Assembly (NCBI GenBank): GCA_028874905.1
Contig: JAPPGZ010000107.1
Location: 1-64,000, forward strand
Length of the DNA: 64,000 nt
Source of the DNA: Gemmatimonadota bacterium
Lineage (GTDB): Bacteria; Gemmatimonadota; Gemmatimonadetes; Longimicrobiales; Gaopeijiaceae
Reading direction: 5' to 3'
In this document: piece after piece, positions 1-9,222 of the stretch
How positions within the stretch are numbered: the first letter of the stretch is position 1
Layout of the letters: the number at the start of each line of letters is the position of its first letter
Notes under the pieces: model-generated
Seen by the model: the letters and a program-made list of their open reading frames with translations, nothing else
The model's database searches: none
Told to the model about the DNA's origin: nothing
Translations under genes and position numbers: made by a program

Positions 1-63
1 GGTGGAGTCGAACCACCACCCCCGGTTCCAAAGACCGGTGTCCTGCCATTAGACCACGGGCCA
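1..63 (-). tRNA. tRNA-Gln(UUG), 3' end cut by window edge
   Basis: Read on the minus strand, the molecule begins TGGCCCG at position 63. It shows a D arm (GGTCTAATGGC), an anticodon stem CCGGT/ACCGG around the loop CTTTGGA, and a complete T arm GGTGG-TTCGACT-CCACC. The anticodon is TTG, which reads Gln CAA. The 3' acceptor strand, expected to be CGGGCCA, lies outside the window, so the gene is partial. It sits 68 bases downstream of ispE on the same strand and may be read from its own promoter in that gap, although I could not pick convincing -35/-10 boxes. Confidence 0.93.
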
Positions 64-71
64 CTCCATCG

Positions 72-89
72 CCGCCTGCGTCGAGGCGG
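72..89. other. 6-bp-stem hairpin between ispE and tRNA-Gln
   Basis: CCGCCT and AGGCGG form a perfect 6-bp inverted repeat around a 6-base loop, 9 bases before the tRNA 5' end. There is no T-run, so it is not a typical intrinsic terminator. It could slow transcription leaving ispE or shape the tRNA leader. Low confidence in function. Confidence 0.3.
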
Positions 90-131
90 AGCGATCGTGT
101 CACCCGTAAGTTACATCGTGTAAACGGTGAT

Positions 132-1094
132 TTACATTCCCCGCGGGGTCTCGCGGTCCGCTCGGGGCATGGCCATCAACGTCGGTGCCGTGAAGGACGC
201 GACGACGCCAGGGGTCATTTCCGCCTGGCGGGCCGCGTTGCGCGCACGCCCGGGACTGGTGAAAACTCCGAAGATCGCCGACCCGCTCCCCGTCATGCGT
301 GCGATCAACGCGCCCTCCCCCTCCAGAAGCGCCCGCACTTCGGCGAAGACGGGGAAGCGCGCAAACGCACCGGCCTCGAAATCGTTGGCCTGGAGAGCGG
401 CGATGGCCTCCCATGTGCCCTCGGCGAGACCCTGCAGGCGCCTCGGAGGAGCCGGAAGGGTCAGGTTGCGAGCGACGTCCCGGTAGGCGGCGGCCGTGGC
501 GATCCGGTCCTCCGGTATGATGACGGCCAGCGTGGCGGGCGGCGGTGGCGGGCAGGTCAGCAGGCGGTCTCCCCTGCCCCATGCGATTGCGGCCGGCGAG
601 CCCGCGCAGAAGAACGGCACGTCCGCTCCGATCGCGCCTCCGATTTCGAGGAGCCGATCGGACTGGAGCGGCTGGCCGTACAGGGCGTTGAGCGCCACAA
701 GAGTCCCGGCCGCGTCGGTGGACGCCCCGCCGAGACCCGTGCCTGCGGGGATCGACTTGGTCAGGACGAGTGTGACCGCCGGTGCAATCCGCGTGGCGCC
801 GAAGAACGCGCGGGCCGCCCTCATGACCGTGTTGTCGTCCCGTCCTCGCAGTTCGGACACAAGGTCGCCGAGTCCGGGCGCCGTCTCTCCCGGCACGATG
901 TCCAGCGCGATGCCGGGATCTCCCGCCCGCACCTCGATGCGATCGTACAGGCCGACCGCCTGGAACAGCGTCTCGATCTGGTGGTACCCGGTGTCCTCTC
1001 TGGCCAGGACACGCAGGAAGAGGTTCACCTTCGCCGGACAGGGGATCGAAACGCGGATCCGGGCACCCTCCTCCCCGGGCTCGTGCCGCCTCAC
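132..1094 (-). CDS. ispE: 4-diphosphocytidyl-2-C-methyl-D-erythritol kinase
   Basis: Predicted 320-aa GHMP kinase that phosphorylates CDP-methylerythritol in the cytoplasmic MEP pathway to isoprenoid precursors. The N-terminal substrate segment AKVNLFLRV is at residues 21-29 and the glycine-rich ATP loop IPAGTGLGGASTDAAG at about 115-130; length is slightly above the usual 280-310. I chose the GTG at 1094 because it overlaps the stop of the upstream membrane protein as GTGA and has a GAGGGAG ribosome site about 8 bases upstream. The frame stays open further upstream, but inside that neighbour. The coupled gene pair suggests co-expression rather than a shared function. Confident. Confidence 0.93.
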   Translation of the reverse strand: MRRHEPGEEGARIRVSIPCPAKVNLFLRVLAREDTGYHQIETLFQAVGLYDRIEVRAGDPGIALDIVPGETAPGLGDLVSELRGRDDNTVMRAARAFFGATRIAPAVTLVLTKSIPAGTGLGGASTDAAGTLVALNALYGQPLQSDRLLEIGGAIGADVPFFCAGSPAAIAWGRGDRLLTCPPPPPATLAVIIPEDRIATAAAYRDVARNLTLPAPPRRLQGLAEGTWEAIAALQANDFEAGAFARFPVFAEVRALLEGEGALIARMTGSGSAIFGVFTSPGRARNAARQAEMTPGVVASFTAPTLMAMPRADRETPRGM

Positions 1095-2161
1095 CGGGGC
1101 GCTCCCTCGACCGTGGGGGCGTCCGGCGAGGCTCTGTCCACGGAAGCGCCATCCGGGTCCTGCCGCCGCCGGGCGAAGTCCTTGAACGTGATGCCGATAC
1201 GGCGGGCGTACCAGAGCCCTGCAATGGTGACGGGGAAGAAGTTGACGAAATGCCATCCGACCGCGAAGCCGATCGCGGCCTCTTCCGCCACGGAGTAGAC
1301 CTGGACAAGCGCGACCGTCGCCCCGAGCTGAAAGGTCCCGAGGTATCCGGGCGGGGCGGGCACCGCCACCGCAACGGCAATGGCCGCGTTCGTAAACAGG
1401 GCGGCGGCGAAGGGCAGGTCGATGCCGAAGGCCGCGAACCCAATCCAGAACGAGAGCGACTGGATGACCCACACGGCGAAGCTCCACAGCAGCGCCGGGA
1501 CGATATGGCGCACCCCCCGCATCGAAGCCAATCCGGCCACAACTCCCTGGAAGACCGCGTCAAAGACGGTCGCCAGGCGGTGCGGGAGGACGCGCGCGGC
1601 AAGAGCGCTGCAGAGTCCCGCGCTACGCGTCGGAAACGCGACGATCGTGAGGGTGGCTGTCAGAACCAGACCGAGGATCAGAGTGAGTCCCTGTATCCCG
1701 GCGACGAGCAGCTCGGGCAGCGATTCCGCGGGGAACGTGGCGCTTAGGACGGCGATGACCAGCAGAGCGAACACGGCCACGCCGTCGAGGAGCCGTTCGA
1801 CCACGAGGGTGGCAAATGCGGTTGCCGTCGACACCGGCTCCAGCCGGCTGTACGCGTACGCCCGTCCGAGTTCTCCAACCCGCCCGGAAGGCAGCAGGTT
1901 GTTCGCCATGAAGCCCACGCAGACGGCCGCGAAACGCGACCGGTATGGGCTCCCGGGCTGCGCGGGAGCGAGCAGGAAGCGCCAGCGCGCCGCGCGGGCC
2001 GCGAAGCCCGCCATGGCCACCACACAGGTCGTGAGGAGGTAGAACGGATTGGCGGCGCGGATCGTGGCCCACACCTCGCCGAGGTCGGCGTCGCGAAACA
2101 GCCACCACAGCAGGGCCGCGACAACGGCCACTCCCAGCAGCGTCTTCCAGTTCGGGCGCAT
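1091..2161 (-). CDS. YbhN/UPF0104 flippase-like integral membrane protein
   Basis: A 356-aa polytopic membrane protein of the lysylphosphatidylglycerol synthase transmembrane-region family (YbhN/UPF0104). The first membrane segment is around residues 7-22, and hydrophobic segments continue to about 315. The family signature LPSGRVGELGRAYAYSR occurs near residue 95, close to the family's LPARxGELxR loop. Proteins of this family are thought to act on lipids at the inner membrane, but the substrate here is unknown. It lacks the soluble catalytic domain of full MprF. It is coupled to ispE through a GTGA overlap and lies 75 bases below pdxJ, across a gap with a long inverted repeat. Confidence 0.85.
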   Translation of the reverse strand: MRPNWKTLLGVAVVAALLWWLFRDADLGEVWATIRAANPFYLLTTCVVAMAGFAARAARWRFLLAPAQPGSPYRSRFAAVCVGFMANNLLPSGRVGELGRAYAYSRLEPVSTATAFATLVVERLLDGVAVFALLVIAVLSATFPAESLPELLVAGIQGLTLILGLVLTATLTIVAFPTRSAGLCSALAARVLPHRLATVFDAVFQGVVAGLASMRGVRHIVPALLWSFAVWVIQSLSFWIGFAAFGIDLPFAAALFTNAAIAVAVAVPAPPGYLGTFQLGATVALVQVYSVAEEAAIGFAVGWHFVNFFPVTIAGLWYARRIGITFKDFARRRQDPDGASVDRASPDAPTVEGAPR

Positions 2162-2172
2162 GAGCCGGAGGG

Positions 2173-2240
2173 CTAGCGTCGCATCCCGGAGATTCGCGGG
2201 TGGTCCGAATGGCCGGGAATCATCAGGGACACGACGCTAG
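2173..2240. repeat. Perfect 9-bp inverted repeat spanning the pdxJ stop codon
   Basis: CTAGCGTCG at 2173-2181 is exactly complementary to CGACGCTAG at 2232-2240, with 50 bases between. An inner pair, TCCCGG (2184-2189) and CCGGGA (2213-2218), nests inside. The right arm contains the pdxJ stop codon (TAG, minus strand). The region could fold into a branched RNA between pdxJ and the membrane-protein gene. There is no U-tract, so a simple terminator is unlikely. Confidence 0.4.
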
Positions 2241-3007
2241 AATCCCTTTGGCGGAACCCATGCTCCGGGATTCGACACGCGTCCGCGCGCTCCAAGGACG
2301 ATCGCCTTCATCTCCCGGACGGCGCGCTCGAGTCCCACCAGCACCGCTCTGGAAACCACGCTGTGGCCGATGTTCAGCTCTTCGATATGCGCCAGGGCGG
2401 CAACCGGTACGACGTTCTCGTAGGTGAGGCCGTGCCCGGCGTGAACCGCCAGCCCGAGACCGTGGCCATGCTCGGCCGCCGTGGCCAGGCGGGCGAGTTC
2501 CGCCGCCATGCCGGCGTCGCTGCTCGCGTTGGCGTACTCTCCGGTGTGAAGTTCGACCGCGTGCGCTCCCAGCCTGGCCGAGTGTTCCAGAGCGTCGGGC
2601 TCCGGATCGATGAAGAGCGATGTGCGCGTCCCGGCGGCTTCGAGGCGCCGCAGCGCGACGGCCACGCCTTCTCGTACCGGGGCGGACGCCAGGTTGAGAC
2701 CGCCCTCCGTGGTCACCTCTTCCCTCTTTTCGGGCACCAGCGTGGCCTGCATCGGACCAAGTGCCACCGCGATGTCAACCACCGGATCGGCGGCCGCGAG
2801 TTCGAAGTTTATTCCGGTCCGGACGGTTTCGGCCAGAAGTCGCACGTCGCGATCGTTGATGTGGCGCCGGTCCTCGCGCAGGTGGATCGTGATCCCGTCG
2901 GCTCCACCCAGTTCGGCGAGGACGGCGGCGCGCACGGGATCGGGCTCGTCCGTCCGGCGTGCCTGACGGACCGTGGCGACGTGGTCGATGTTGATATAGA
3001 GCCTCAT
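2237..3007 (-). CDS. pdxJ: Pyridoxine 5'-phosphate synthase
   Basis: A 256-aa TIM-barrel enzyme that condenses 1-deoxyxylulose 5-phosphate with 3-amino-2-oxopropyl phosphate in the DXP-dependent vitamin B6 pathway. The N-terminus [17 protein letters not shown] and the signature HLREDRRHI (residues 42-50) are classic for PdxJ. The length is slightly above the usual 240-245, with a short tail. The ATG at 3007 overlaps the hflX stop as ATGA, which sets the start; the frame is open further upstream, but inside hflX. The DXP substrate also feeds the MEP pathway of nearby ispE, although the two are in separate coupled pairs. Confidence 0.96.
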   Translation of the reverse strand: MRLYINIDHVATVRQARRTDEPDPVRAAVLAELGGADGITIHLREDRRHINDRDVRLLAETVRTGINFELAAADPVVDIAVALGPMQATLVPEKREEVTTEGGLNLASAPVREGVAVALRRLEAAGTRTSLFIDPEPDALEHSARLGAHAVELHTGEYANASSDAGMAAELARLATAAEHGHGLGLAVHAGHGLTYENVVPVAALAHIEELNIGHSVVSRAVLVGLERAVREMKAIVLGARGRVSNPGAWVPPKGF

Positions 3008-4305
3008 TGCGGCTTTCCTCCGTGCGATTGATGTGCCTTCACCCGCACCCCGTTGCGTGACCGGAGCCGGCCGATGAGCGCGGGCGGGGCGTTCGCGACG
3101 ACCCGGACCACGCACCCGTCCTGACTGCGCGATAGCACTTCACCCTCCTGATACAGCGCGGCCAGGGCCCTGCCCTCCCCGGCGGGCATCTCCACGTCCA
3201 CCGTCTGCATTCGTGCCCGGATCCTGTCCCGCAACTCACGGCGGAGCGGTTCCAGGGTGGCGGGCCTGACCGCGGACGCGAGCAGCGCGCGCCGGCTGTT
3301 GGGAGCAGTGACTCGTCTGCGCAGAGCCAGCAGATCGTCGCTCCCGAGCAGATCTATCTTGTTGAACACCACGATGCGTGGACGCTGGCGCAGGTCCAGC
3401 TCTTCCAGAACAGCACGTACAACCCGCCTCTGGCCGTTCATGTGGGGATGCGAAGCGTCGATGACGTGGAGCAGTACGTCCGCCTCGGCCGCTTCCTCCA
3501 GGGTCGACCGGAAGGACGCGATCAGGTGATGTGGGAGCTTGCGTATGAACCCGACCGTATCGGTGACCAGAACCTCGTGCCCGTCCCCGACATCGACGAG
3601 GCGCGTGGATGCGTCGAGTGTGGCAAAGAGCCTGTCCTCGACCCGTTGCTCCGAACCGGACAGTGCCTGCAGCAAGGAGGATTTTCCGGCGTTCGTGTAC
3701 CCGACCAGCGCGGCCCGGAAGCTCCCCTCCCTCCGCTTGCGGCGTACCGCCTCCGCGCGCGCCACCCCGCGCAACTTGCGGCGAAGCTCGGCGATCCTGG
3801 TACCGATCAGCCTGCGGTCGGTCTCCAGTTGCGTCTCGCCGGGACCGCGCAGTCCGATCCCACCGCGGATGCGGGAGAGGTGGATCCACATCCGGCGGAG
3901 CCGGGGCAGGAGGTATTGCAACTGGGCCAGCTCCACCTGCATGCGCGCTTCGTGTGTCCTGGCCCGGGTCGCGAAGATGTCGAGTATGAGCTCGGCGCGG
4001 TCCATGACCCGGACACCGCACAACTCCTCCAGATTCTTGCCCTGGGCGGGCGTCAGTTCATCGTCGAAGATGATCAGATTGGCGTCCTGCTCGCGAACCA
4101 GCTCCGACAGCTCGGCGGCCTTGCCCCGGCCGAGGTAGTAGCGTGCTCCCGGTGCCCGGCGGCGCTGTACGAGCTGGCCGACGATCACGCCGCCGGCGGT
4201 ATCCGTCAGTTTCCCCAGTTCCGCGAGATGCTCCCTCGCGTTCTGCGCGCGGTCGGAGTCTCCAGGCGTCCCCACCAGGATCGCGCGGTCGACGGGCGTC
4301 CGCAT
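3004..4305 (-). CDS. hflX: Ribosome-associated GTPase HflX
   Basis: A 433-aa GTPase of the HflX family, which in other bacteria binds the 50S subunit and splits or rescues stalled ribosomes. An N-terminal HflX domain (about 1-180) includes the glycine-rich [14 protein letters not shown] at 148-161. The G domain has G1 GYTNAGKS (202-209), G3 DTVG (249-252) and G4 NKID. A C-terminal region of roughly 80 residues follows. It starts 27 bases after the rarA stop and overlaps pdxJ by 4 bases (ATGA), so rarA, hflX and pdxJ are probably one transcript. No ribosome site is obvious. Confidence 0.95.
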   Translation of the reverse strand: MRTPVDRAILVGTPGDSDRAQNAREHLAELGKLTDTAGGVIVGQLVQRRRAPGARYYLGRGKAAELSELVREQDANLIIFDDELTPAQGKNLEELCGVRVMDRAELILDIFATRARTHEARMQVELAQLQYLLPRLRRMWIHLSRIRGGIGLRGPGETQLETDRRLIGTRIAELRRKLRGVARAEAVRRKRREGSFRAALVGYTNAGKSSLLQALSGSEQRVEDRLFATLDASTRLVDVGDGHEVLVTDTVGFIRKLPHHLIASFRSTLEEAAEADVLLHVIDASHPHMNGQRRVVRAVLEELDLRQRPRIVVFNKIDLLGSDDLLALRRRVTAPNSRRALLASAVRPATLEPLRRELRDRIRARMQTVDVEMPAGEGRALAALYQEGEVLSRSQDGCVVRVVANAPPALIGRLRSRNGVRVKAHQSHGGKPQ

Positions 4306-4332
4306 GTCCAGCAGTTGGGTCGGAATCGGTCG

Positions 4333-5700
4333 CTATCTCCTCTGTTTCCGCCATTCGGAAAGCCGCCTGTTCATTTCGGCTTCCCAACCCTTGTCGCCGG
4401 GGGTGTAGAACTGCTCGCCCATCAACCCGTCCGGCAGGTACTGCTGACGAGAAACGCCCCCCGGCTGTTCCGGATCGTAAAGATACCCCTCTCCGTAGCC
4501 AAGGTCCTTCATGAGCCTTGTGGGGGCGTTGCGGAGGTGCATCGGCACGGCCTCGCCCGGCGTCTCCCGGGCACGCGACAGCGCTCGGCCCCATCCCTTG
4601 TAGAGGCGGTTCGACTTCGGACTGCCGGCCAGGTACACCGCGGCCTGGGCCAGGGCCAGCTCCCCTTCGGGTGAGCCCAGAAACCTGTACGCGTCGCGGC
4701 AGGCCACAGCCACGGCAAGCGCCGACGGATTGGCGAGACCGATGTCCTCGCTGGCCATGCGCACAAGGCGTCGCGTGATGTACATGGGATCCTCGCCGGC
4801 GTCGAGCATCCGTCCCAGCCAGTAGAGCGCGGCGTCCGGATCCCCGCCACGCACCGACTTGTGAAGGGCCGAGATGTGGTCGTAGTGCTGGTCTCCGGAC
4901 TTGTCGTATACCGCGAAGCGGTGCTGCATGGCGGTTTCGACGGCCTCGATGGACAGCGTGCCCCCCGCTCCACACACCGCCGCCGCTCGCTCGAGGATGC
5001 CCAGCGCGCGCCGTGCGTCGCCATCCGCGACTTCGGCGATGCGCCGGACGACCTCCCGGGACGCCACGAGGCTGGCCACGCCGAGCCCCCGCTCCCGGTC
5101 GTTCAGGGCGTCGTGAAGAACCTGCGCGAGTTCGTCCGTTGACAGCGGGGCGAGCACCACGACCGGCGCCCGGGAGAGGAGGGGCCGCACGACTTCGAAA
5201 CTCGGATTCTCGGTCGTGGCGCCGATCAGGGTGACGACGCCCGCTTCGACCACCGGGAGGAAAGCGTCCTGCTGCCCTTTGTTGAACCGGTGGATCTCGT
5301 CGCAAAAGAGGATTGTGGCGCGGCCGCTTGCCGAGCGTCGGGCACGCGCCTCGGCAATGATCTTGCGTACCCGCGCCACGCCCTCGGTCACCGCGCTGAA
5401 GGAAACGAAGGCGGCGTCTGCGGACGCCGCGACCAGTCTTGCCAGTGTCGTCTTGCCAGAACCCGGCGGCCCCCAGAGGATGAAGCTGCCGATCTGACCG
5501 CTGTCGATCATCGTCCGTATCGACCCTCCTGGCCCGACGACCTCCTCCTGGCCGCGGAACTCGGACAGCGTGCGTGGCCGCATGCGCGAAGCCAGCGGCG
5601 CGGACCGGCCCACATCCGCCCGACCGGCCTCGTCCGCCACCCCACCCGTCAGGCGGCCGGGGGCGGCGGCCTCCGGAAACAGATCGAACGTCTTGCCCAT
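4333..5700 (-). CDS. rarA: Replication-associated recombination protein A (AAA+ ATPase)
   Basis: A 455-aa AAA+ ATPase of the RarA/MgsA/WRNIP1 family, acting at stalled replication forks. After a poorly conserved 35-residue N-terminus comes the family segment MRPRTLSEFRGQEE (about 40-53). Walker A GPPGSGKTT is near residues 77-85 and Walker B LFCDEIHRF follows. The C-terminal tetramerisation region has LMKDLGYGEGY and ends in QYLPDGLMGEQFY, all typical. The ATG at 5700 overlaps the cca stop (ATGA), so an upstream in-frame extension is rejected. Confidence 0.94.
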   Translation of the reverse strand: MGKTFDLFPEAAAPGRLTGGVADEAGRADVGRSAPLASRMRPRTLSEFRGQEEVVGPGGSIRTMIDSGQIGSFILWGPPGSGKTTLARLVAASADAAFVSFSAVTEGVARVRKIIAEARARRSASGRATILFCDEIHRFNKGQQDAFLPVVEAGVVTLIGATTENPSFEVVRPLLSRAPVVVLAPLSTDELAQVLHDALNDRERGLGVASLVASREVVRRIAEVADGDARRALGILERAAAVCGAGGTLSIEAVETAMQHRFAVYDKSGDQHYDHISALHKSVRGGDPDAALYWLGRMLDAGEDPMYITRRLVRMASEDIGLANPSALAVAVACRDAYRFLGSPEGELALAQAAVYLAGSPKSNRLYKGWGRALSRARETPGEAVPMHLRNAPTRLMKDLGYGEGYLYDPEQPGGVSRQQYLPDGLMGEQFYTPGDKGWEAEMNRRLSEWRKQRR

Positions 5701-6965
5701 CAGGTGCCTCCGACCGGCTCCATGCGTTCCGCCATCTCGATCAGCTTCGCGCGATCGTTCGGCACGGAGTCCTCCCATACCGCTTCCAGCAGCTGGCGCA
5801 ACGCTCTACCGATGCCGGGACCCGGCTGCCAGCCCAGCGCAACGAGGTCCCGTCCGGCGACCGCCAGCTCCTGAATCGACAGCGGGATCCCCTGGTCGAC
5901 ATCGTGCTCGATGGCCGCCACGGTTTGTTCGACCGCCGCCCCCTGGCCCACGCCGGTCCGCGCCGCGGCGCGCCACACCCGGAACACGTGGCGCATCACC
6001 ACTTTACCCTTCTTCGCCGTCCATCGCCTGCGAGCCGCCGCGTCATGTACCACTCCCTTTGGCGGCCGCAGCCCTCCGCTGAACGCCGATTGGATCTGCT
6101 CCACCTCGCTGTTCGAAAAGCGGAGGCGAACAAGCAGGCTTGACACCGCCGACAGGGAGGCGATGAAGCCGAGGCCATGGAGCAACAACATCGTCAGCCG
6201 TGCGGCTGGGTCATGCCTCGGCACGGCATCCACGGCGGCCAGGGCATCGTCGGCAAACGGCCGTCCGATCTCGGGGAAAACGTACGCCATGGCCCCGCTA
6301 CGCTGATACAGGTCCAGCGCCCGCGAGGGACGCGGTCCACCCAGGACCTTCATCAATTCCTCACGTATGCGTTCCACCGAGAGTTTCGGTATCCCGGGTG
6401 CGGCTTCAACCATTCCTGCCCACGTCTCGGGCTCGACTTCGAATCCCAGCGCTCCGGCAAAGCGCAGCCCCCGGAGCACACGCAGATAGTCCTCGCGAAA
6501 GCGCTCGGACGGGGTGCCCACCGCCCGCAGAATGCCTCTAGCAAGATCTCTCTGTCCACCGTGGGGGTCGCACAGCCTGTGCTTTCCGGGGTGCCAGGCC
6601 ATGGCGTTGACGGTGAAGTCCCGGCGAGCGAGGTCATCCTGGAGCCTTTCCGCAAACGCTACGACCGCCTTGCGCCCGTAGGTGATCACGTCGTGCCGGA
6701 AAGTGGTGACCTCGTACATGACACCGTCCCTGCCGAAGACCCCGACGGTCCCGTATTCCACGCCCAGCGGCACCGTGCGGGCGAAGAGACGCCGCACCTG
6801 TGCCGGGTGCGCACGGGTCGCCAGGTCCCAGTCCTCACGTTCTCCCGGGCTGCCACGGACCGCGTCCCGGACGGCGCCTCCCACCGTCCACGTCTCGAAC
6901 CCGGCCGTCTCCAGGTGTTCGACCATTTCGCAAACGGCGCGCGGAACTTCGATTCGCATGCTCAT
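5700..6965 (-). CDS. cca: CCA tRNA nucleotidyltransferase / poly(A) polymerase family
   Basis: A 421-aa class II nucleotidyltransferase that probably builds or repairs the 3' CCA end of tRNAs. The head domain carries GGAVRD (29-34) and the metal-binding DWDL (45-48), followed by RRDFTVNAMA and the ERxREE-like segment VERIREELMKVL. The C-terminal part is helical and diverges, as is usual. A poly(A) polymerase role cannot be excluded by sequence. A second ATG two codons downstream (MSM) is an alternative start. The stop overlaps rarA by 4 bases; 70 bases separate it from the SDR gene above. Confidence 0.93.
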   Translation of the reverse strand: MSMRIEVPRAVCEMVEHLETAGFETWTVGGAVRDAVRGSPGEREDWDLATRAHPAQVRRLFARTVPLGVEYGTVGVFGRDGVMYEVTTFRHDVITYGRKAVVAFAERLQDDLARRDFTVNAMAWHPGKHRLCDPHGGQRDLARGILRAVGTPSERFREDYLRVLRGLRFAGALGFEVEPETWAGMVEAAPGIPKLSVERIREELMKVLGGPRPSRALDLYQRSGAMAYVFPEIGRPFADDALAAVDAVPRHDPAARLTMLLLHGLGFIASLSAVSSLLVRLRFSNSEVEQIQSAFSGGLRPPKGVVHDAAARRRWTAKKGKVVMRHVFRVWRAAARTGVGQGAAVEQTVAAIEHDVDQGIPLSIQELAVAGRDLVALGWQPGPGIGRALRQLLEAVWEDSVPNDRAKLIEMAERMEPVGGT

Positions 6966-7035
6966 TCGTCCAGCAGATTCGCGGGAATAAGCGGTGCAGG
7001 CCGGCCTCCGCTCGACACGTCCGGAGTCCGGAAAC

Positions 7036-7803
7036 TCACCCGACGAGCACCGCTCCTCCGTTGACGTTCAGAATCTCGCCTGTAATGTGGCGCGCCAGCG
7101 GCGAGCACAGAAGCACGATCGGCCCGGCCACGTCCTCTGCCGTTGCAACTCTGCCGATCGGGATGTCCGCCTCGATTCTGGCCCGGTCCTCGCTGCCCAG
7201 CGCGTCCTGCGACATCTCGGTGTCGACCCAGCCGGGCGCTACCGAATTGACCGTGATACCCCTGCCTCCGACCTCCACGCAGAGCCCTTTCACCATGGAG
7301 ATCATCGCGCCCTTCGTGGCGGCGTAGTCGGCGTGGTAGGCCTCGCCGCGCTGCCCGGCGGTCGAGCTCACCAGGATGACGCGCCCGTCATCGTTCATTC
7401 GGCGCAAGGCCTCTCGTGTCGTAAAGAAGATCGAATCCAGGTTGACAGCGATTGTGCGTCGCCAGCGCGCATCCTCCATATCCGACAGCGGCACGTCCGC
7501 GACCGGCCAGATGCCAGCGTTGCCGATGAAGATGTCAAGGCTGCCGAACTCCCGGTCCACCCGGCCGAAGAGACGATCCACGGCAGCGCGGTCGGCGAGG
7601 TCACCGCCTTCCGCCCAGCTGCTGACGCTCATGGCCCTGGCCTCCTCTACCACCCTGCCCGCTTCGGCGCTGCGGCTGTGGTATGAGATGCCGACGTCGG
7701 CACCCGCGCGCGCAAGCAGACGTACAGCCGCGGCCCCCACTCCCCGTGAGCCGCCGGTCACCAGCGCCCGCTTCCCCCTCAATTCCAGCTCAAGTGCGTT
7801 CAA
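7036..7803 (-). CDS. Short-chain dehydrogenase/reductase (FabG-like)
   Basis: A 255-aa classical SDR with a Rossmann fold. The cofactor motif GGSRGVGA is near residues 17-24, the NAG motif follows in the IGNAG segment, and the catalytic triad appears as SS plus YAATK. The C-terminus (GEILNVNGGAVL) matches the FabG type. The substrate cannot be read from sequence. I chose TTG at 7803 because it overlaps the stop of the isomerase gene as TTGA; the frame is open further upstream without family similarity. Its position downstream of gmhA and the PHP phosphatase hints at sugar or envelope metabolism, but a general keto-reductase is equally possible. Confidence 0.85.
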   Translation of the reverse strand: MNALELELRGKRALVTGGSRGVGAAAVRLLARAGADVGISYHSRSAEAGRVVEEARAMSVSSWAEGGDLADRAAVDRLFGRVDREFGSLDIFIGNAGIWPVADVPLSDMEDARWRRTIAVNLDSIFFTTREALRRMNDDGRVILVSSTAGQRGEAYHADYAATKGAMISMVKGLCVEVGGRGITVNSVAPGWVDTEMSQDALGSEDRARIEADIPIGRVATAEDVAGPIVLLCSPLARHITGEILNVNGGAVLVG

Positions 7804-8426
7804 GGGCTCAACCGTCCTTCGGAGTTCAACGGGTTCCCGGTGTGTTCGTCCACATCGCCGAAGAGAGACTCTTCCACGTAGCGGCAAACGATGTGTCCGA
7901 TTGCAAGGTGCACCTCCTGTGCCCGGGAAACTCGCTCCGTCGGCAGGAGCACGGCAATATCGACCAGGGAATTCAACTGGCCACCGCTGCCTGCCAGGAG
8001 GCCGACGATTGCCATGCCCCTTCGCTCCGCCTGCGAGGCGGCCCTGATCAGGTTGGCCGAATCTCCGGACGTGGAGTGAATGACGAGAAGATCACCGGGT
8101 CTGCCCAACGCGGCGACCTGACGCGCGAATACCTCGTCATACCCCCGGTCGTTGGCGCATGCGGTCAGAACGGACGTGTCGGTCGTCAAAGCGAGCGCCG
8201 GCAGCGCCGGCCTTGACCACGCCAGTCGCACCACGTATTCCGCTGCGAGATGCTGGGCGTCTGCCGCCGACCCCCCGTTGCCACAGAACATCAGCTTGTT
8301 TCCGCCGGCGACCGTGGCCAGCGCGCGAGTGGCGTATTCCGTGATTTCCGGGCGCAGCGTTTCCGCTACGAGAGCTGCGACCGTCGCGAGTTCCGATAAC
8401 CCGGAACGTATGCCCACTCTACCCAT
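7800..8426 (-). CDS. gmhA: Phosphoheptose (sedoheptulose 7-phosphate) isomerase, SIS domain
   Basis: A 208-aa SIS-domain protein predicted to convert sedoheptulose 7-phosphate to D-glycero-D-manno-heptose 7-phosphate for heptose-containing surface polysaccharide. The hallmark CGNGGSAADAQHLAAE (about residues 48-63) is intact, as are HSTSGDS and the C-terminal EVHLAIGHIVCRYVEE. The ATG at 8426 has GGGAGG eight bases upstream and overlaps the stop of the PHP gene by 8 bases. No other ADP-heptose gene (hldE, gmhB) is in the window, so the downstream sugar is not proven. Confidence 0.92.
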   Translation of the reverse strand: MGRVGIRSGLSELATVAALVAETLRPEITEYATRALATVAGGNKLMFCGNGGSAADAQHLAAEYVVRLAWSRPALPALALTTDTSVLTACANDRGYDEVFARQVAALGRPGDLLVIHSTSGDSANLIRAASQAERRGMAIVGLLAGSGGQLNSLVDIAVLLPTERVSRAQEVHLAIGHIVCRYVEESLFGDVDEHTGNPLNSEGRLSP

Positions 8427-9222
8427 CGACCCTGCCTCCCATTTGATGCTTGAACGGCTCCGGAATCCGTAACGGCGGGACCGCATGCGGGAACTCTCCC
8501 CGGAACAGCCGCGCCGGATTCTCCTGCCCCAGCAACCGCAGTTGTTCTTCGCAATCCCACTGCTGCAGCACCTCGACCCCCCGGTCCATGTAGAAGGTGT
8601 ACTCCGGGCGGCCGTGGAAATCGGAAGACAGGTAGTCGAGCATGCCCTCGGTCAACATTCTCATGATCCGAGTCCTCGCCCCGTGTCCGTACTGTCCGGA
8701 AAGGGACCCGTAGTTCCCCTGCAGCCGAGCGCCAGCCTCCTTCCAGGCATGCGCGGCACTTAGTCCTCTGCCGAGTCCCCGGTAGCGCTCCGGGTGAGCG
8801 ACTACCGGAACCCAACCCGAGGCGACCAGCTTCCCCAGGATTCCCGGACCGTTGCGGGGTGCGCGGAAGCCCGGCCACTCCACCAGCACGAAGCGTGTGC
8901 CGCCCAGACGAGTCCTGCGATCGGACAGATCGGGATCCGGTATGTCCAGACGTACCTCGAATCCACGGCGGAAGTCCAACTGCGGGAAGGCCTCGCGTGC
9001 GGCGTCCCGTATGCTTCGCCAGCGCTCGTCGTAAAACGCCATCAGGTCGCCCAGACGAGGTGAATCGAGCGAGGAAGCCAGGAAATGCGGGGTCGTTATG
9101 ATCCGGATGACCCCCGCCGCGACCATTCGCTCCACGGAATGCAGGGCGTCGGCTACGTTGCGAGACCCGTCGTCGACCCCCGGGACGAGATGGTTGTGAA
9201 AGTCCGAGTAGCCCCCTGTCAT
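8419..9222 (-). CDS. PHP-domain tyrosine-protein phosphatase (CpsB/YwqE family)
   Basis: A 267-aa PHP metallophosphatase. The N-terminal metal motif FHNHLVPGVDDG (about residues 8-19) is the signature of the CpsB/CapC/YwqE group that dephosphorylates bacterial tyrosine kinases controlling capsule export. Further metal ligands appear as TPHF, HPER and SSDFHGR. No cognate tyrosine kinase or polysaccharide copolymerase lies in the window. Start (ATG 9222) and the stop of the 97-aa gene overlap as ATGA; the end overlaps gmhA. Together with gmhA it makes a plausible surface-polysaccharide pair, which is inference. Confidence 0.85.
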   Translation of the reverse strand: MTGGYSDFHNHLVPGVDDGSRNVADALHSVERMVAAGVIRIITTPHFLASSLDSPRLGDLMAFYDERWRSIRDAAREAFPQLDFRRGFEVRLDIPDPDLSDRRTRLGGTRFVLVEWPGFRAPRNGPGILGKLVASGWVPVVAHPERYRGLGRGLSAAHAWKEAGARLQGNYGSLSGQYGHGARTRIMRMLTEGMLDYLSSDFHGRPEYTFYMDRGVEVLQQWDCEEQLRLLGQENPARLFRGEFPHAVPPLRIPEPFKHQMGGRVDG

